Assembly (NCBI GenBank): GCA_023014365.1
Contig: JAEBUN010000005.1
Location: 1,302,001-1,366,000 of the forward strand
Length of the DNA stretch: 64,000 bases
From: Lepiota brunneoincarnata
Lineage: Eukaryota > Basidiomycota > Agaricomycetes > Agaricales > Agaricaceae
Reading direction: 5' to 3'
How positions within the stretch are numbered: the stretch's first letter is position 1; every line of letters starts with the position of its first letter. The notes under the pieces are model-generated. The model did no database searches, had not been told where the DNA came from, and saw only the letters and a list, made by a program, of their open reading frames with translations. A program made the translations under genes and the position numbers. This document shows positions 23,379-33,516 of the stretch, one piece after another.

Positions 23379-25183
23379 TCATCGGTAGTCGCTAACAACA
23401 GACGCCGAGCTCTTTTTCACTCTCCGTGACTTGCGTTTCTTGTCTGCCGGCCATTTTCTTACCGACACCTACAGAAAAAACATCTATCAATGTTTCCAGT
23501 TACCGTGCAATCGAAACGTTACCTTGTCGCCTTCCTTCATTAACTGGATTCCAAGTGCCCTCAAGTGTCCAGCGTAGTGGTTATTCACGAGGTGCCCAAA
23601 CGCCATCATAACATCCCTTTCCTGCAATCCGAGTCCAATTTCTCGATCTTAACAACTCTGCAAAGTCTTCGGGTATCTCTAGCAGCTCGTCTTCATCCGG
23701 GTTGAGTAAGTCAACTTTGTATTCGTGGCAACCAGGACACCGCCAGACATGTTGCGTGGGCTCAAGAACAGGTGGCACGCGACAATACCAAGGGATACAG
23801 CTTTCGAGGTACTGATCATGTCGTGAATCAGTTTCCGATTCCGAGTCCAACGCGGAAGCCGTTGAAGCCTCGCTGAAATCGCTGTCGTAGTGGTATTCCA
23901 TTTGTATAATATGTCGCTTTGCGGGTCCTCCTTGGGGCGGTGGTGGCATCCGTGGAGATTGTCGTTTTGACAGTGGGAGCGACACCGAAGGCGTGGGGGT
24001 TGATATCTGTAGAATAAGCAGGCGCACAGCAGGGTTGGAATATACTCACAAAATTCTCGACTCTCTTTGGACGACTTTTTTTATTCGAAAGTGCATTCCG
24101 GAGCCGCTGGTTCCAATTTTCTTGAGTCCCGCCGAACTGGGATAGGTCGATATCCTCGACAGCCTCGCCTTCATGGTCTTGATTCCATGGCTCTCCCCAT
24201 CTAATTCCCCGTGCCCTGGCAGCTCTTCTTGCAATCTTCACCTGTTTGATAAATTCGACCCATTGTCGAATGTCTAGATAACGTCCATTGGGAGATGACG
24301 AGGCTATCTGGTCCGCAAGTATCCATTCTGCATGAGCTGCGAACAACCCGCGGATTGCGGCTCTGTGTAATGGTCGTGAATATCGAGGTTCTTTTAAAAT
24401 CACATCACCCCTTTTATTGAGCGGGAAGGACCGATCATCGGGATTGTAAATGATTCGGAAGTTTTTGTCCATAGGAGCGACTTGTGCAAGATACTGGCTA
24501 ATCAGCCACTCGATGTTGCGGTCTTCGATCGCGGTGTTGGAGCCATCGATGAGCTCGTGGATGAGACGACGGATGCGATACCGCTCGATAAAATTACGGC
24601 TGAGATTGTAGGTCTTGACATCAAGGCTCCTGGCACAGAACGAGCGGTTGCTGTTGTGCCAGTATTAGTACTAAAACGAGTAGGGGAATCTTTCGTACTT
24701 ACTGGTCCTCCGCGTATAGAATTAGAGAGGTAGGTTCATCATTAACTACAAGTCGTTTATCAGTCCCTACGTATGAGCCCACAGAGAGGACTACTCACGA
24801 GTCATATACGCTGCGTTCATACTCTTGTCAAACTGCAGCCACACCGAAAGCCGAGAGCCACTGTTCACACCGTCCCCGTAAATACCCTCAAGCCTCAGTC
24901 GACTAGGCTTTCCCCTAATCTTCTTTTCATTATCTCTCCTCTTTAAATCTTCCTCGAGCCATTCCCTCCCAGTCTCCGACAACCAGTCCAGCGTTTCAAT
25001 CTCGAGAACACCAAAGACCTTGACAGGATGCTTGACGATTCGACTCGTTGGCAAAGCTTCCTTCAATAGTTCTGTTTCGTCAAGGCTAGGGGCCGTCAAT
25101 TCGCAACGAAATCGACAGGCAGAAGTGAGATATGGAGAGTCCAGATCGAAGGGCAGTAGATTACCCGATATCGTCTCCCCCAC
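23379..25183 (-). CDS. Unrecognised protein with putative Cys2-His2 metal site
   Basis: Family not recognised. Several exons give one coherent protein. The N-terminal part includes FGVLEIETLDWLSETGREWL and GDGVNSGSRLSVWLQFD. The middle has EWLISQYLAQVAPMDKNFRI, a basic/charged helical region (KIARRAARARGIRWGEPW) and an acidic Ser-rich linker. The C-terminal part pairs a CPGC motif (in HVWRCPGCHEYKVDLL) with NNHYAGHLRALGI, which could together bind one zinc as C-x2-C with H-x3-H. A basic tail (KWPADKKRKSRRVKK) suggests a nuclear protein. The codon at 25183 is GTG and no good in-frame ATG is near, so the true first exon is unknown. One extra base in CC at 23629-23630 seems to break the frame before ERDVMMAFGHLV. 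Confidence 0.6.
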
Positions 25184-25381
25184 ATTTCATATGGACTGAA
25201 CAGAGTACAGGCCTCGTGCTTGGGCCTCCCCGTCGTGGCCACTCAGGATTTAGAACGAGGTGGGCCGGATATGGGCCAAAAGGGTCCTCGAGCAATTCCA
25301 GAATCCCCGGAGGCATGGGTATGGGTCCAAGTTGTTGAATACTGTGGGCGCCTGTCCATCTCTCCACGTGCACGACTTGTC

Positions 25382-26860
25382 ATGATACCTTCGTTCAGGA
25401 ATGTACTCATTGCAGGCATCGTCCTGCGTGTGGCCTTGATTCTCTACAGCGAATGGCACGATGCCAGATCACTCGTCAAGTACACCGACGTTGATTACCG
25501 TGTCTTTACGGACGCTGCACGCTTCGTCCTACATCCACGCGGAAACAACAAAGCTCAAGGACCTTTGGCACAACGACTTGACTTATCCATAGGAGAGTAA
25601 GTCGATCCCAACATGTCTTCTCATCCGCAAGTCAATGAATGTCACCGGTAGTCCATACAGCCGAGATACATATCGCTACACCCCAATCCTTGCACTCCTC
25701 CTCACGCCCAATGTCTTCCTGCACCCGTCCTTCGGGAAATACATCTTCGCAGCGTGCGATATCATAAACGGCCGCATTATTTACAACCTCCTCGTCCGTC
25801 ACATACTCCCTGCAGCGAAAAGCCAGCAACGCAAAGACATACAGAACAAAGCAACTCTCTATTCCGCAATCCACCTCCTTAACCCGATGGTCTTTTCCAT
25901 CTCCACCCGTGGCTCTTCTGAATCTGTGCTCTCGCTCTTTGTGCTCCTCACGCTCCGTGCCGTCTTTGAACAACATTGGACAACCGCTGCGGTGTTCCTA
26001 GGCTTGAGCACGCACTGGAAGATATACCCGGTCATATACGGCATAAGTTGCCTAGGGGCCATCAGGGCTTCCAACGGCTACGGCTACGGTCGCGGTCAAA
26101 AGGGACTAAAAACCTGGTTGAGGACTCTCACAAATCCCCAAACAATCAAGTTCACTCTAACCAGCGCAGCCACGTTCTTCATACTGGGAATCATATGCTA
26201 CGCAATGTACGTAGCCTCTCTTCTCCTCGTCCTATTCTGCCCATTGACTACTGATAAAGCTGGGGCCATCCCTTCCTTTTCGAGTCTTACCTCTACCACC
26301 TTCACCGCCTCGACCACCGACATAATTTCTCTCCTTATTTTTATCCAACTTACCTTATCTACCCGTTTCTCAATGCGACCGCCACCACTGCTGCCTCCAA
26401 GCCGTTCAACACCCTCCTCGGCTCCCCACTAACCAGCTTCCTTCCCCAAATGCTCCTCTCCCTCGGCACAGGCCTCCTCTTCAGCCACACAAAACATCAG
26501 CTCGTCCTCGCATGGTTCGTTCAAACCGTCGCCTTCGTCGTGTTCAATAAAGTCTGCACGTCCCAGGTCTGTCTTCTCCCTCTCCTTTTATCGCTGATGA
26601 TTCAAATTGTGATGGCACAGTATTTTCTATGGTATCTCCTGCTCCTCCCCCTACTCCTTCCAAATCTCTACATGTCCCGCACCAAAGTTCTCCTATGTGT
26701 AAGCGCGTGGATTGGCACGCAGGCATTATGGCTAAACGAGGCGTACAAGCTTGAGTTCATGGGTCAAGACGTGTTCCTGAATCTATGGTTACGCGGATTA
26801 ATCTATGTCGTTGGGAATTGTTGGGTCCTGATAGAAATCATGTGGTCGTACGAAGCATGA
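25382..26860 (+). CDS. GPI14: GPI mannosyltransferase 1 (PIG-M / Gpi14)
   Basis: ER-membrane enzyme that adds the first alpha-1,4-linked mannose to the GPI anchor precursor, using dolichol-phosphate-mannose. ATG at 25382 gives MIPSFRNVLIAGIVLRVAL, a first transmembrane helix. The conserved lumenal acidic motif is present in YTDVDYRVFTDAA, followed by SPYSRDTYRYTPILA after the first intron, as in all PIG-M proteins. Other landmarks are GLSTHWKIYPVIYG, YLYHLHRLDHRHNFSPYFY and YFLWYLLLLPLLLP. Many hydrophobic helices follow and the protein ends near WSYEA. An in-frame upstream ATG at 25220 exists, but the start at 25382 matches the family. Three to four introns. It is divergent from the Cys/His protein. 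Confidence 0.95.
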
Positions 26861-26974
26861 TAGTATATTAAGTAGGTTTATGATGCAAATTGGAAAGCAG
26901 TGCTCCAATCTAAATCTCAGCGCAAACAGCGACGGACCAAACTAAAAAACGTCATTTCCCTCACAAAGATAGAC

Positions 26975-29015
26975 TCACTCAGCCAACGACCTTGCAACCT
27001 GCGAAGTCCGTCCCCTTGGCACTGCATCTCCGCCCGTCACCACAGCCCTATCTGTACCACTCGAAAGAGGGTGCACATGATGCCTCGTCAAGGTATCTCC
27101 CGAAAGTAAACCTACTCGTTCCTCTTCAGCACCCCCGTCAGCAGCCGCAGTGTTGCTTCTGCTCCTCATATGCCGCTTCTTGGAGGTTGGTCGGTAAAGG
27201 AATGACTGTGATACAATTGTTACATCAAACATAAGTGTTCCCCCGCTTCCTAGGAGGTACCTCAAATCAAAAGAATCAGCACGCAGAGAAGGGACAGCTG
27301 GAGATCCAAGACTTACGGAAGAGACTCTTTCAAGAACTTAGTCGAAGCTGGTGGTGGGAGATAGCAATTGGGGGAGGAGAGAATGGAGGCGACATAGAAT
27401 ACGTTTCCTAAAAAAGCAAAAACGAAAAGATACATTGATAACCCCTTGTTACCAATACGGGGACAATCGTCAGCCAACATATCGGATTTCAGCATAATAA
27501 GCGGTCCTACCTCCACAGATTGTCGGACATACTATAGAGCAGAATTTCTATTAGATATGACACGAAAGACGAAGGCGGGGCGTACATTTTTCCAGATCTG
27601 GGGCAACCGAGATGTGAGATAAAGAGTGGTGCACAACCACGCAAAGATACGACCAAGGATGCGCTCTGCTAGGGGATCAGAGGCCTGAGATTCAGGCAGC
27701 CTAGGTGGCGGATCCTGATCCCCAAATATCAGAGGTATTCCTGCGACGACACCGGATGTGGACGAAGGTTCCAACATCGGCAGGGTTGTCGTCAATGTAA
27801 TGACTGCGCCCTGATTTGGCGCTCCCCTCACCCCTTCTAAAGGCGAAAGCACTCTTGCGACACTCATCGAACTCCTCGTTAACATGCCACGCTTGCTTCC
27901 CGCAAGTGACCCAACACCAAACAGTGCCCAGGCACCCAGAAACACCATGGTCGCACTCTTCTTCCCCGCCCTTGAGTCCCGTCTATTCGCAATTGTTGAA
28001 GGAGAAGGCAACGCCGCTGTTGTCACTGCATCCTCCATATCTACGTCCGGCAGCCCGTCGGACTCCCGCTGCAACCGCCTCCCCCTCCTCATGCTCTCAC
28101 CATTCATCACGGGTGGTGACACCAGCGACAGCGGGGCGACACTCGACAACCTCCCCACGCTCCCCGCCCGCGGGCGATGCCTCTCAATGCTCCAAGTAAG
28201 CCGCTTCTTGCCGATATCTCTCCCACCTTCCGAATGAAAACTATCCGCAAGCCCAGCCAGATCATCCCCCTCTGGGTCCCCGTGTGTATAGTCCTCGTGA
28301 GCCAATGGAATGTGTGAGGTGAGGTCCCTAGACCCATCCGGTTGATAGAGGAGATCCGCTTCGTGTCTGCTATGACGAGTCACTTCGTCATCTTGCTGCG
28401 CGGCAAGGGCAGCAGCAGCAGCTACGTTGGCAGCAACCGCAGAGAGAGTACGGTAGCGCGTTGCGCTTCTGTCAAAGGAGTGTCGACGGAGGGTATCTGG
28501 GGCAGAGGAGGCCGCGCGAGCTGTATAGGAGGGAGCTACAACGGGCGGTCTAGGCGGTTTGGAGGGGTAGTAGAAATACTGTATAACGAGGACAAGATCC
28601 ACGCAGACAAAGTACGTCGCCAGCCATTTCTGGATGAGTGTGTCAGTGGAAGAATTACGCACAGGAGTGGAGAGAGCGGATGTGCCGAACTTGAAAGGGA
28701 AGCTGATGGGTAAGGATGCACCCTATCAAATTAGAAAAGTCGCCTGGAAAACGCGGCAAAATAGTGAATGAGGTTCAGAAGGAGAAAGGAGGCGAAAGCT
28801 ACACACCAAGGAGCCAGTTGGCGAGGAATGGCAAGGAAACGCCTTCACAGGACTGTCTCTGGATGTTCTTGAGAACCTGGCTGATGTTGTGAAAATCAAG
28901 TGAGCGGCGAGGAGCTGATAGCTGGAAGGGCTGGGACGGACGGAAATTGTGCACCGAGCCAGCAGGCGATGGAGGTATAACCAAGAAGATTGCTGAGAGC
29001 GGCAGAGCCGGGCAT
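26975..29015 (-). CDS. PQ-loop membrane transporter (YPQ-type)
   Basis: Seven-helix PQ-loop protein related to vacuolar/lysosomal cationic amino-acid exporters (Ypq1-3, PQLC2). ATG at 29015 (MPGSAALSNLLGYTSIACWL). PQ motif 1 is assembled across an intron as AQFPQVLKNIQRQSCEG; PQ motif 2 is TSRLPQIWKN near 27600. Between them is a very long hydrophilic loop of over 200 residues rich in Arg, Ser and Asp (RHRPRAGSVGRLSSVAPL), as in basidiomycete members. The last helices are GLSMYLFVFAFLGNVFYVA and GSGGTLMFDVTIVSQSF. The C-terminal tail is soluble and ends VARSLAE. Long single exon 27532-28662 plus several short exons. Exact substrate unknown. Confidence 0.85.
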
Positions 29016-30075
29016 GAGGGTGAGAGGCAAAAGATTTGGAGGTGATGGCTTATCCTCCCCTTCTAGGCTCAACGCCGACTGATTTATCCTGCTACTCCGC
29101 TACACTACAATAATACTCTCCTCACGCTCTGACCTGCTCTCCATCTATATCGCACCGGAGCTTGCTCAACAGACGAAAATAAGTGTTCACTTCAAAGTCA
29201 CCGCTGCTTATCAACCAACGCAGCGGCTGCCTTCGCTGGCAACTCGACACCTCTCTGCCCCTTATATACCCGTCTGTACGAGGCTGACCGCCTTCCGGAA
29301 GCAACACCACGTTCGTCAAAACTAGCGACATTCATGACATAAGTAAACGAGCGGCTCCCCCCCCCCCCCCCCCCCCCAAATCTATGAAGAGGCTGGTAGC
29401 CAAGTATCGACTTCGTGCTTTCCTAGACCAATGGGTCGCTTATGGGATGGCCTAGGTGAGCAGCTGAGAAGCCATAGCAAACATATGGCCATTGACCATC
29501 GTACGGGATACAGGAAGTTGTTGAAATAACTCCAAGAAGGTGAACAACGATAGCGGCATATATTCGCGAGGAGAGACAACGACGAGGTGGGGAGTAAACG
29601 GACAAGGACTACCTACAATATGGATACCATGAGGTGACCAGGTACACCAAGCATCGGCATTCCGCCAGTTTGCCGGAATCACAAATTCCAACAGAAGTGA
29701 AGTTCGAAATGAACGAATAAATTACACACGCTTACAGGGCATGGGCGAGGTACGCAAAAATAGTTCCTGGGAGCTGTGAGTTAGGTGGAAGCAATATACA
29801 GCCAGCTGCTCTCCTAGGTGTTGAGGGCCAGTAATACAACTCTTATAGCTTGGGATCACCGCCTAAAATTATCGTTGGAACCTTTGGATGCCGTGAACTT
29901 GCTTCAACCATCGGCGCCTCACGAAAGTGAGCGTATCGACCAATCATCGACCCACTGTTCCCCTGCTCCCAGCACAGAATATATTTTTTCCCGCCCTAAG
30001 ATATGTGGCTGATGTGCCGTTTGGTCCGCGCATTTCGGTTTGACGTGTAAAGCGTCCCGAAGGAAAATCCGGGGT
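29016..30075. other. Gene-free stretch with a homopolymer
   Basis: About 1.06 kb between the PQ-loop gene and the NACHT gene. Only short overlapping ORFs on both strands, none with domain features. It includes the 21-base C run described separately. It probably holds the PQ-loop promoter (left) and the 3' end of the NACHT gene (right). Confidence 0.45.
29357..29377. repeat. C21 homopolymer
   Basis: Twenty-one consecutive C residues on the plus strand (a G run on the minus strand), with no interruption. It lies in non-coding DNA about 340 bases upstream of the PQ-loop ATG. Such a run can form G-quadruplex or i-motif structures, and its length is unreliable in most sequencing data. Confidence 0.9.
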
Positions 30076-31846
30076 TTAAGGGCGAATGATTTTTCTATGG
30101 TGGTCCTTGGGAACCTGTGAAGTGTGGCTCAGCGGAGGTAAGACCGAGACACGAGAGTGGAACACATTCTGCAGAAGCTTGTCCACACTTAGCTCATAAT
30201 TATGGAACCTTGGGTTCTTCCATAGAATCGGGATTATCCCATAATCAAACCTGGAAAGGGCGGCGAGCATATTGATGTCCAATGGGATTGACTAACTGAA
30301 GTGAAAAAAACACCCCGACCGCGAATTGATAGATAAGCATTGGAGAGGCGCCAGGCCAGGTTATTGAGATATCAATAGCACCTGCTGGTCAGTGTCAGGT
30401 CGGTTGACCCGTGTAAATGGAGGATAATTACTCACAAGACTTGTCGTTGGCGTGTACCTTGTTCGGTTTCTCTAACAGTTCGTTCCACAGTGCCACCGCA
30501 CAGTCTGTTTTGACGCAAGAAATTCTTGGACCTTGCTGGGTCGCGCAGAATTCCATGAAGGATGCATGGTAGAAGCGTATTACCTGGCCATCTAGTTGTG
30601 GGATAGAGTGAAGAGCACGGCAGGCATTTCGGAACTGTGGCTCGGATAGGCCCGGTAGGTTAGCATCGATGATAGCATTGGTTCCTTGGTGAAAAATCGT
30701 GACTAGCAGAACTGTCCGAGTGGTTGGGAGTATGCTCGATAGTATGCGTTGCACGATAAGTATGTACAAAGCATCCAGCTCGGACAAAGGGTGACTTGAA
30801 ATACATTTGGCTGAATGTGTTGTAAGCGCGAGGATTGTGTGTAACTGATCTTTGGGACCAGATGAGTCAAGTTCACAGATAAAGCGAATGATGGAATTAG
30901 CACAGATGAATAATCCTGCGCAGAGATTAACGAGGGTCCTCATATCTCGTTCACATGGCCACAAAGCCGGCAGGCTGTGTTCCTTCCGGATCTTCTCCAG
31001 TTCGTCCATGAGGTATCGGGTATTCTCATTGTCAATTACCCGAGATACAGGCGGTTCTATGTGCGTCAGTGGTGAAGCAAAAGCGGTGGTAATATGAGGT
31101 TCAGGGCGGCTAAAGAAGACCCAAAGGAAGAGAGTGGACCGGCCCCGTACAGATCCTGCGATGATGTGAACGATGTCACGCTGAGCCTGGGCACTAGCAC
31201 ATTCGTCAAGGCCATCGATTATAATGACTAAATCACCAAGGTCCCCTCCTCGGGCCGTTGGCTTTCTGACGGGAGTAACGATAAGATCAAAGAATTGTTG
31301 CATGATCGATTTGGTGACTTATAGTCGGGTCATCATGGACGAGAGTGTTGACGATTATTCGATATGACTTGCATTTCATAGCGAGCTGATAAGAGGTCGA
31401 AGTGAAAAGGCGATTGGGGTCGTCTCTGGAATTTGGCTGAGAGAAGAATGCAGTGCCGAGTCTGTCTCCTATGGACTCAGCACAGGATTGCGCTACCGCT
31501 GACTTCCCAACGCCAGCGGGGCCCTTCACCCAGAGGATGCTGCCGACTCGTCGATTGCGATCCAGGCTCCAGCGAGTAATTCTATTGATGTAAGCTACCC
31601 GTGATCCGGGGTGGCATCGAGGAGAAGGGTAACAAGCAGACGAATCGTGTGAGGACTCTGGCATCGAAGCCCGAAGAAGAGTCTGAAGACCTGCGGCGGA
31701 TTTATGTGTAAGCGGTAGCTTGTCGTCGAATTCGGCGTAAAGCTTTCCTGCTGTCCTACACTGGCGGTTGATGTTGATCCAAGAACCATTGATTTGTGTG
31801 TTGGTCGATTGTTGACAAACTGGGAGCTGTTAATCTTGAAATTCAT
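30076..31846 (-). CDS. NACHT-type STAND NTPase (NLR-like), frame broken twice
   Basis: Agaricomycete NACHT NTPase, of the kind proposed to act in self/non-self recognition. ATG at 31846 (MNFKINSSQFVNN). The region leading into the NTPase includes GLQTLLRASMPESSHDSS and RCHPGSRVAYINRITRW. Walker A is GPAGVGKS, Walker B is LVIIIDGLDEC, and WVFFSRPEPHI acts as the sensor segment. A helical region follows, with RFYHASFMEFC near its end. A last exon (FDYGIIPILWKNPRF) closes the gene at 30076. No WD, ankyrin or TPR repeats are seen. The frame must shift once near 31808-31810 (one base missing) and once near 31313-31314 (one base extra) for the protein to read through. This is either sequence error or a decaying copy. 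Confidence 0.78.
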
Positions 31847-32035
31847 GGTAAGGGTTGGGGAAAGGACCGTGCGCTGCTCAGTGATACAGCACCCTCATTT
31901 GACATTTTATAGCGTTATGGGTGACCAGAAATCAATGGTTGTAAAGCGACAGCACCGGTCTAAGGAGACGTGGCTCAATCACGTGAATCACACCATCTAT
32001 GTAGCCAGTCTCTCTTATCTCAAAAGTCGTGCATT

Positions 32036-33324
32036 ATGTCCGGCAAGAAACGTTCCGCAACCACAGATTCCCGCGAAGGGAGTTACCCCTCTAGTTCCAA
32101 TAACAAGTCTTCCTCCAGACAGCCTGCGACCAAGAAAACCCGTTTCATCGACCCAGACGAGGACCCAGCCAACTTCGCTGAACAGGTCGACTCGGCACTA
32201 GAAGCCCCCACGCGCAAACGCGCGGTCAAGACAGAGGGGTATGATTCTGACTCAAGCGATGATGGCGAGGGTGTCGTATACAGCAGGCGGAAAGTCGATG
32301 GAGACGAAGGTGAGGATGAGGATGATATGTTTGCTGTTGCCGAGAAGGTTTCCACCAGTAAGTCTGGTGATGGGCTAGGTGATCTTGGCGAGGGGAAGAA
32401 GAAAGAAGAAAAATATATGAGGCTCGGGGATATCGAAGGCCAGGAGTTCGGTGGTGCGAAATCCGGGGGTGAAGACGAGGACGACGAGGACAAAGATGAA
32501 CCGGAGGACGATGACGATGCGGAGAGGAGAAATAAGGCTGGTATGGGATACGAGATGTCCTCCTTTAATATGCGTGAGGAGATGGAGGAGGGAAAATTCA
32601 CTGCAGATGGAACTTATGTCCGGGCGTATGATCCCCATGGCGTACATGATCGATGGATGGAAGGGCTGAGCGACAAAGAGATCAAGTTGGCACGGAAGAG
32701 GAAGAAACAGCAGGAGAAAATACAGAAACAGAGAATGGAGGAGGAGGAACGCGAGTTGAGAGACGGTGGTGGGAAGGAAGAGATGGAGAAGAAGTTACTT
32801 CCGTTGCTCAAGAAAGGTGAAACTGTACTGGAGGCACTACAACGACTAGGGTCACAGGCAAAAAGGAAGCAAGGCAAAGCCAAACAGTATGTGGCCGTCC
32901 ATCTCCTCACGTTAGTCCTATACCAACACATTCTAGGAATCCAAAGCTTCCAGATGCAATGCGAATCGACGCTCCAAGCGACCCCGAACCGGCTTCCACC
33001 AATATCGGACTCATAACACATCTTGCATCCAACATTTTGTCCCTTGGTGACGTGGATGTATATTCTAGAACGTACGAAGAAATCGTGCGTGACGTCCGGC
33101 GTTCCGGGACTGTTGACGCCAACTGGGAACCCCCCTCTGCCGATGTCAAATATGAATACAGATGGGATATACCCGGTGCAGACCACTCGCAAGTCTTTGG
33201 TCCGTTTTCGGAGGATGAGATGCGCTCGTGGCTCAAGGCGTCTTACTTTGGGCCCCTAGGCGAAAACGTGAAAGTCAGGCCTGTCGGCGGAGAGTGGAGT
33301 GATTGGGATGATACGCTTGGATGA
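32036..33324 (+). CDS. LIN1: LIN1/CD2BP2-like GYF-domain U5 snRNP protein
   Basis: Spliceosomal U5 snRNP-associated protein; the C-terminal GYF domain binds proline-rich ligands. ATG at 32036 (MSGKKRSATTDSREGS) is preferred over an in-frame ATG at 31970, because it matches the family. The N-terminal half is basic then strongly acidic (GGEDEDDEDKDEPEDDDD). Next comes the conserved MGYEMSSFNMREEMEEGKF and FTADGTYVRAYDPHGVHDRW. A helical KRKKQQEKIQKQRMEEEE and a LLPLLKKGETVLEALQRLG block follow. After an intron near 32890 the GYF domain reads YEYRWDIPGADHSQVFGPFS with the expected aromatic residues. Ends at 33324. Divergent from the NACHT gene (about 190 bases between ATGs) and convergent with RAD54. 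Confidence 0.9.
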
Positions 33325-33516
33325 CCAGCGTTTTGGTTTCTTTCTCCGGACATTTGAGTACGTATGGCTGTTACCTGGACATAATATTGGCATCAATACA
33401 GTGTATCTATAATGTATAGAGTGTGATAGGGGTCCGATCTGGATCCGGACGTGGAACAAAGCAATCCCGGGTTAGAACAACGAAAGCAATGGCGCAAAGG
33501 GAAGGGAGAGGTTTTA

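Noticed and set aside
25220..25381. Upstream in-frame extension of the PIG-M gene
   Set aside because: The residues are low-complexity and unlike PIG-M proteins; the ATG at 25382 matches the family N-terminus.
32083..32601. Minus-strand Ser-rich ORF
   Set aside because: Antisense shadow of the acidic region of the LIN1/CD2BP2 gene; poly-Ser arises from reversed GAx/GAT codons.
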